NCBI GenBank assembly: GCA_964501185.1
Contig: CAZCRT010000018.1
Coordinates: 1 to 64,000, forward strand
Origin: BS150m-G50 sp964501185 [NCBI: uncultured Bacteroidia bacterium]
Lineage (GTDB): Bacteria > CAIWAD01 > BS150m-G50
Direction: 5' to 3'
DNA length: 64,000 nt
Made by a program: the position numbers and the translations under genes. The notes under the pieces were generated by a model that saw only the letters and a list, made by a program, of their open reading frames with translations, searched no databases and was not told where the DNA came from. Of the stretch, positions 61,501 through 64,000 are shown piece after piece; position 1 is the first letter of the stretch; every line of letters begins with the position of its first letter.

Positions 61501-64000
61501 TCTGCAGGATAGCATTATCAGGCAACAGTATTTCATCCTCCACCACCAGTTCACCATCCAGCACATCGAGCGTGTTCCCGGCCAGTACATTCAACAGGCT
61601 GGTTACCCGCACTGTATCAGTGCTGTTACTGTGAATGAGTAGGCTGCCGGCAGCTTTATTCACGATCAGGTTGTTGAAACTGCTGGTCTCCTCGTAGCAT
61701 AAGATGTACCTGTCACTGCTACCTTCCATCTGGACTGAGTTGCTGACACCCAGCTGGACATTGCATCCATCATAAAAATACCAGTGTCCCCTGCAGTAGA
61801 AAAACCCATCATCTATGTTTGCCACAGAGCCGTTGCGCCAGTAGATGTTGCTGCCGGTACGGATATAACCGGTATTATCTGTCATATCCACGCTACCGTA
61901 CACATTGAAGTACCCGCCCATTTCGATGATTTCACCATTAGTCTGCAGCATGCCTGACTGGACCAGCATGTTTCCATCAAGATCCAGAGTGCTGCCTGCA
62001 ATAACCTCCTGGTTCCGTGAAACCGGATAGCTGCTGCCATCATGACGATAGCGTGTTGCAACGCTCGTGCGGTTGGTAGTAACAGCATCGATTCCAGGAG
62101 ATTTCGAGGATTCAGACTGCCTGATGGATGCCTTGTCGATAGTTACATCGTGGAAGTTGCTGCCGATACCGTGACTGAGAGTAGCGTCGCCGGAGCCGTA
62201 CAGCTCGATGGTGCCGTCGCCCGGATTGAAGTCGGTACGATCACCCCGGAAGTTGCCGGAAGTGCGGATGGTACCGCCGGTGATATTGTCATGCAGGGTG
62301 TTAGCGCCGTTGTAGACATAGATGCCGTTATCCTTGAAATCGAGCACGCCTCCGCTCATGGTCAGGTAGGCATCCTGCTGATAGGGCCAGTAGCTGTCGA
62401 TCGGATAGCCACCGTGAATGTTCATGGTGCCATCACTGATATTGATATTGCCGTCGAAATCGACGTAATCGACTGCATCCTGATACAGGTTCAGTTCACC
62501 ACCACTCAGCAAGAAGTTACCCCGAATGGTATTGGTGACGATATCCAGTGCTGTGAATGTGCCGCCGTTTACGTCGAGGACACCGTTCTGCCAGTCGTAG
62601 CTGTCGCAGGTAATCTGGCTCGAGGTGGGGCAATAGAGATGACCGTCCGGTTTGAGCAGCCGTAGCGTCGGCAGGTCGAAATCCCCGGTGAAGGTCTGGT
62701 CATCCTCTCCGTTGACGATGACAACCCCGGTACTGGTCGCCGGCATTACGCCGGCGCCGGCAGAGTTGGTCCAGTCTCCCGCCAGCTGCATATCGAAACC
62801 CCAGATGTCGAGGGTGGTGAGGACCGAAGTGGTCAGGTTACCGTTGATCACCAGGTCATCCTGCATGTCGATATTGCTGTGGGAAAGAGTGAGTTGATGG
62901 AAGTAGTCACCGGCATCCGGATTCAGATCGCTGTCGGAGTATTCAAAGCAGAATTCACCTGCATTGAAATGGAAATAGGAGCCGCTCAGTTTCCAGAGGC
63001 CTCCCCCGAGGGTTACACGATGGGGGGAATCCCCCTCCAGCATCGCGTCGGTGTGCAGGATCAGGTCGCCGGCGATCTCGAAATCCTCAGTACAATAGGA
63101 GCTGAAATAGAGTGCGCCCGATTCGTTCTTGGAGTTTTCCAGGTTGTAGAAAACGGTACCGCTGTCGTAGTTCTTGATGCTGCTCGCCTCGTAGCCGTCG
63201 AAGATAACCGTGCCGGTGATCAGAGTGATATCAGTGCCGCTGTCCACTGTCCAGTTGCCGCCCACGCGGGTCATGGTGCTGGGAGCGGCATCAAAGTGGG
63301 CACCGGTCTGCCAGTGGACGTGGCCGCTGCTGACATCGAGTTCTATAAAATCCTCTAACAGCACCAGGGATCCCGCGCAGTCAAGACCAAAGCTGGCGTG
63401 GAGATCCTGCCAGCAGCCCAGGCTGGCGCCGTTTTCGATCGTCAGTGAGTGGCAGTAAGCGCTGCCGGCGGTGATATCCGGATTGTGCGGACGCCCCGCC
63501 GTGATGGTGACATCGGTGTCGGCGTCAGGCACCACGAAACCGGCCCAGTTGGCCGGATCGTGCCAGTCGCTGGAAACATTTCCTTTCCAGGTACCGGGCG
63601 GATTGATTGTGATCCTGAAGTCAGCTTCGCCGCCGTCACGGGCCTGCACACAGAAACCGTAGGTGCCCGCCTCGTTGGCCGTGCAGGTGAACGACTCGTT
63701 AACACCATACCCGTAGTGGGTGGAGAAAGCATTCTGGAAATGGTCAGTTCGTTTGCCGTAGTATGGCCATTCTTCGAAGTAGAAGAGCGAGATATCCAGA
63801 TCCGCATCACCACCCGTGTACTCAAGGTCGAAGACCCAGTCGCCAGACGTCAGGTCGACATCCCAGATTTCCACCACGTCGCCGGCGATCCAGTAGAAAT
63901 CCAGATCCTCCCCGGGTGTGATAGTTTCCGTGTTTCCCTCGTATTCGATCTGGGCAGTGAGATCGCCGTCATCGTTCTCAACTCTGATTCCGTGCGGGAT
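58535..64000 (-). CDS. Giant secreted beta-solenoid protein (5' end beyond window)
   Basis: The reading frame stays open to the right edge (64000), so the N-terminus is missing; at least 1821 residues are visible. The order is a pre-peptidase-like beta domain (DVDLTSGDWVFDLEYTG), then more than 20 beta-solenoid units of the form FHNLTIDKSGG...LTVTGDL...GxLxLNGYxLxLxGDW. Two CARDB-type domains follow (DIVVTNCYWMDTEPAVGDSA and DLVITDCHWNTTDPLVGDSA, each ending with a Gly-Pro-Phe..IGIYYNQ segment), and a final fibronectin III-like domain. It is probably a cell-surface adhesin or fibre. No sorting tail is seen; the C-terminus is AIEVKKRE. Two insertions of 25-45 residues interrupt the repeats. 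Confidence 0.85.
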   Translation of the reverse strand: MPHGIRVENDDGDLTAQIEYEGNTETITPGEDLDFYWIAGDVVEIWDVDLTSGDWVFDLEYTGGDADLDISLFYFEEWPYYGKRTDHFQNAFSTHYGYGVNESFTCTANEAGTYGFCVQARDGGEADFRITINPPGTWKGNVSSDWHDPANWAGFVVPDADTDVTITAGRPHNPDITAGSAYCHSLTIENGASLGCWQDLHASFGLDCAGSLVLLEDFIELDVSSGHVHWQTGAHFDAAPSTMTRVGGNWTVDSGTDITLITGTVIFDGYEASSIKNYDSGTVFYNLENSKNESGALYFSSYCTEDFEIAGDLILHTDAMLEGDSPHRVTLGGGLWKLSGSYFHFNAGEFCFEYSDSDLNPDAGDYFHQLTLSHSNIDMQDDLVINGNLTTSVLTTLDIWGFDMQLAGDWTNSAGAGVMPATSTGVVIVNGEDDQTFTGDFDLPTLRLLKPDGHLYCPTSSQITCDSYDWQNGVLDVNGGTFTALDIVTNTIRGNFLLSGGELNLYQDAVDYVDFDGNINISDGTMNIHGGYPIDSYWPYQQDAYLTMSGGVLDFKDNGIYVYNGANTLHDNITGGTIRTSGNFRGDRTDFNPGDGTIELYGSGDATLSHGIGSNFHDVTIDKASIRQSESSKSPGIDAVTTNRTSVATRYRHDGSSYPVSRNQEVIAGSTLDLDGNMLVQSGMLQTNGEIIEMGGYFNVYGSVDMTDNTGYIRTGSNIYWRNGSVANIDDGFFYCRGHWYFYDGCNVQLGVSNSVQMEGSSDRYILCYEETSSFNNLIVNKAAGSLLIHSNSTDTVRVTSLLNVLAGNTLDVLDGELVVEDEILLPDNAILQIGYNGSLTVEDIDIDGTLAVDNGSALVHGNFLLDTGGILNLTGGQLICDRAYTGNYQSIAGALYMNDGIFEVTNDGLQFGADNGSIISGGTISLGWGLQALYANSFQPNGGVVEFIGSTHAGIECSTGNYLHDLTINKSAGVVYLYDNLTLEGDLHVANRTFDMFGHNLFIDGSVTIETGAMLDSDNQNLSVGTSWINNRGDMGFLEGTGTVTFNTSEPAELSGETFNNLNIAKPLYVGYFLTLLEEGIVNVLNDLYIMDGTLLMTDNTTLAVDRDLVIELDAGLDAHQNYDGINISCGGNWINYNTTYDSYIGFNPGTSTVTFDGTADQYLLASTAVETLHNLTIDKSGGSFMPDSDLLVTGDCVMIEGSWWRLATGLTHTYQGDLILGGDCDWEDGDADIVFSGTYEQNLNLLGGYGFNSIYIDKGYSRIDESLQGSDQAQEVTRERSETINLLSNLWHSGNDALTINSGELNLNGYSLYYLSDADFRIEADGSLTGGPDSQIKMGDGTILRDYGLVELLGDIGHECMVTHYPGGSYSFVVSSGGTLSAEWTTFEHMGSGGISVTTSGLIDPDHSLHNCRFREGAAGSWLIRLDCDQDLNIAGARFPDNTWSGNYNVLKAFEPSPGNVINFSNATGTFAGEDYDNDPYNAITWYSAIDIVVTNCYWMDTEPAVGDSARLYISLNNPQPVDSGPFDIGIYYNQPYAPDWGDTPDQLFPISDLGGGAGFGLIVWVSSDLPGEWTSWILCDYDEQVEETNETNNLGGPTTVTWNSSLDLVITDCHWNTTDPLVGDSAPLYYSISNQGSEESGPFNIGIYYNQSVPPEYGDTPDWFIGLPSLAGSSSQNYTSWLTGETPENWETWILVDYDEGLVEGDEGNNVCGPSLISWQPLPPVDDLVISYNDQYNSIALHWSYPIWYSYFNIYRDTVPYFTPGPENLFYSAGNTNYSTIITTPTYFYKITAVREVVAAGPVAGIQPVSAIEVKKRE

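Noticed and set aside
58571-63662. Long open frames on the plus strand across the giant solenoid gene (up to about 207 codons)
   Set aside because: They are antisense to a convincing repetitive protein, have no ribosome sites or recognisable domains, and reflect base composition.

Overview
The window is a chromosomal segment of an uncultured-type, Gram-negative-like bacterium, most probably a candidate phylum of the FCB (Fibrobacteres-Chlorobi-Bacteroidetes) superphylum. The reasons are secreted proteins with the C-terminal NYPNPFNP...ML/LLVR/K sorting-type tail, a YbeY with the Asp-for-His metal site usual in Bacteroidetes, several secreted beta-propeller and beta-solenoid proteins, and strong AGGAGG-type ribosome sites. 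I cannot name the phylum from sequence alone. Almost every gene lies on the minus strand, so operons read from high to low coordinates. Only a holo-ACP-synthase-like gene (24.5 kb) and a chorismate mutase (46.6 kb) are on the plus strand.

Region 0.1-12.2 kb: a compact division/cell-wall operon, read mraZ, rsmH, ftsL, ftsI (class B PBP with PASTA), murF, ftsW, murB, ftsQ, ftsA, a second ftsA paralogue and ftsZ, followed by a terminator-like hairpin and tRNA-Arg(CCT). Nearly all junctions from rsmH to the second ftsA overlap (ATGA or TGATG). In front of mraZ there is a promoter and a five-unit, 10-bp-period MraZ operator. murE, mraY, murD, murG and murC are absent from the cluster.

Region 12.4-25 kb: pgi, a secreted metallophosphoesterase, a hypothetical protein, a CNNM/CBS protein, ybeY, a 7TM-HD protein with a damaged HD site, phoH, a small coiled-coil lipoprotein, aspS, a CvpA-like membrane protein, rpsU with its terminator, and the holo-ACP-synthase-like gene. 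A pair of look-alike inverted motifs sits upstream of aspS and the CvpA-like gene.

Region 25-46.5 kb is more accessory: a GxxExxY gene inside a CACGAAG inverted-repeat cassette, several large secreted proteins (three with near-identical sorting tails), a GNAT, rmuC, glnS, gltX, apbE, a double flavodoxin-like protein and a methyltransferase. A gene-less CACGAAG element and a 234-bp MITE-like element with GGGGTCGGACC ends are also here.

Region 46.6-57.3 kb: chorismate mutase, then the most interesting block, a nine-gene operon. It encodes a zinc-ribbon protein, a DRTGG protein, a DRTGG-HATPase fusion, an HydS-like iron hydrogenase relative, NuoE-, NuoF- and NuoG-like subunits, and both subunits of an Nfn-type transhydrogenase. 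I read it as a soluble multi-flavin NAD(H)/NADP(H)/ferredoxin oxidoreductase, comparable to the Sporomusa-type (Stn) transhydrogenases, with its own redox-sensing module and no catalytic HydA hydrogenase.

Region 57.5-64 kb: an EamA transporter and the C-terminal 1.8 thousand residues of a giant secreted beta-solenoid protein that runs off the right edge of the window.
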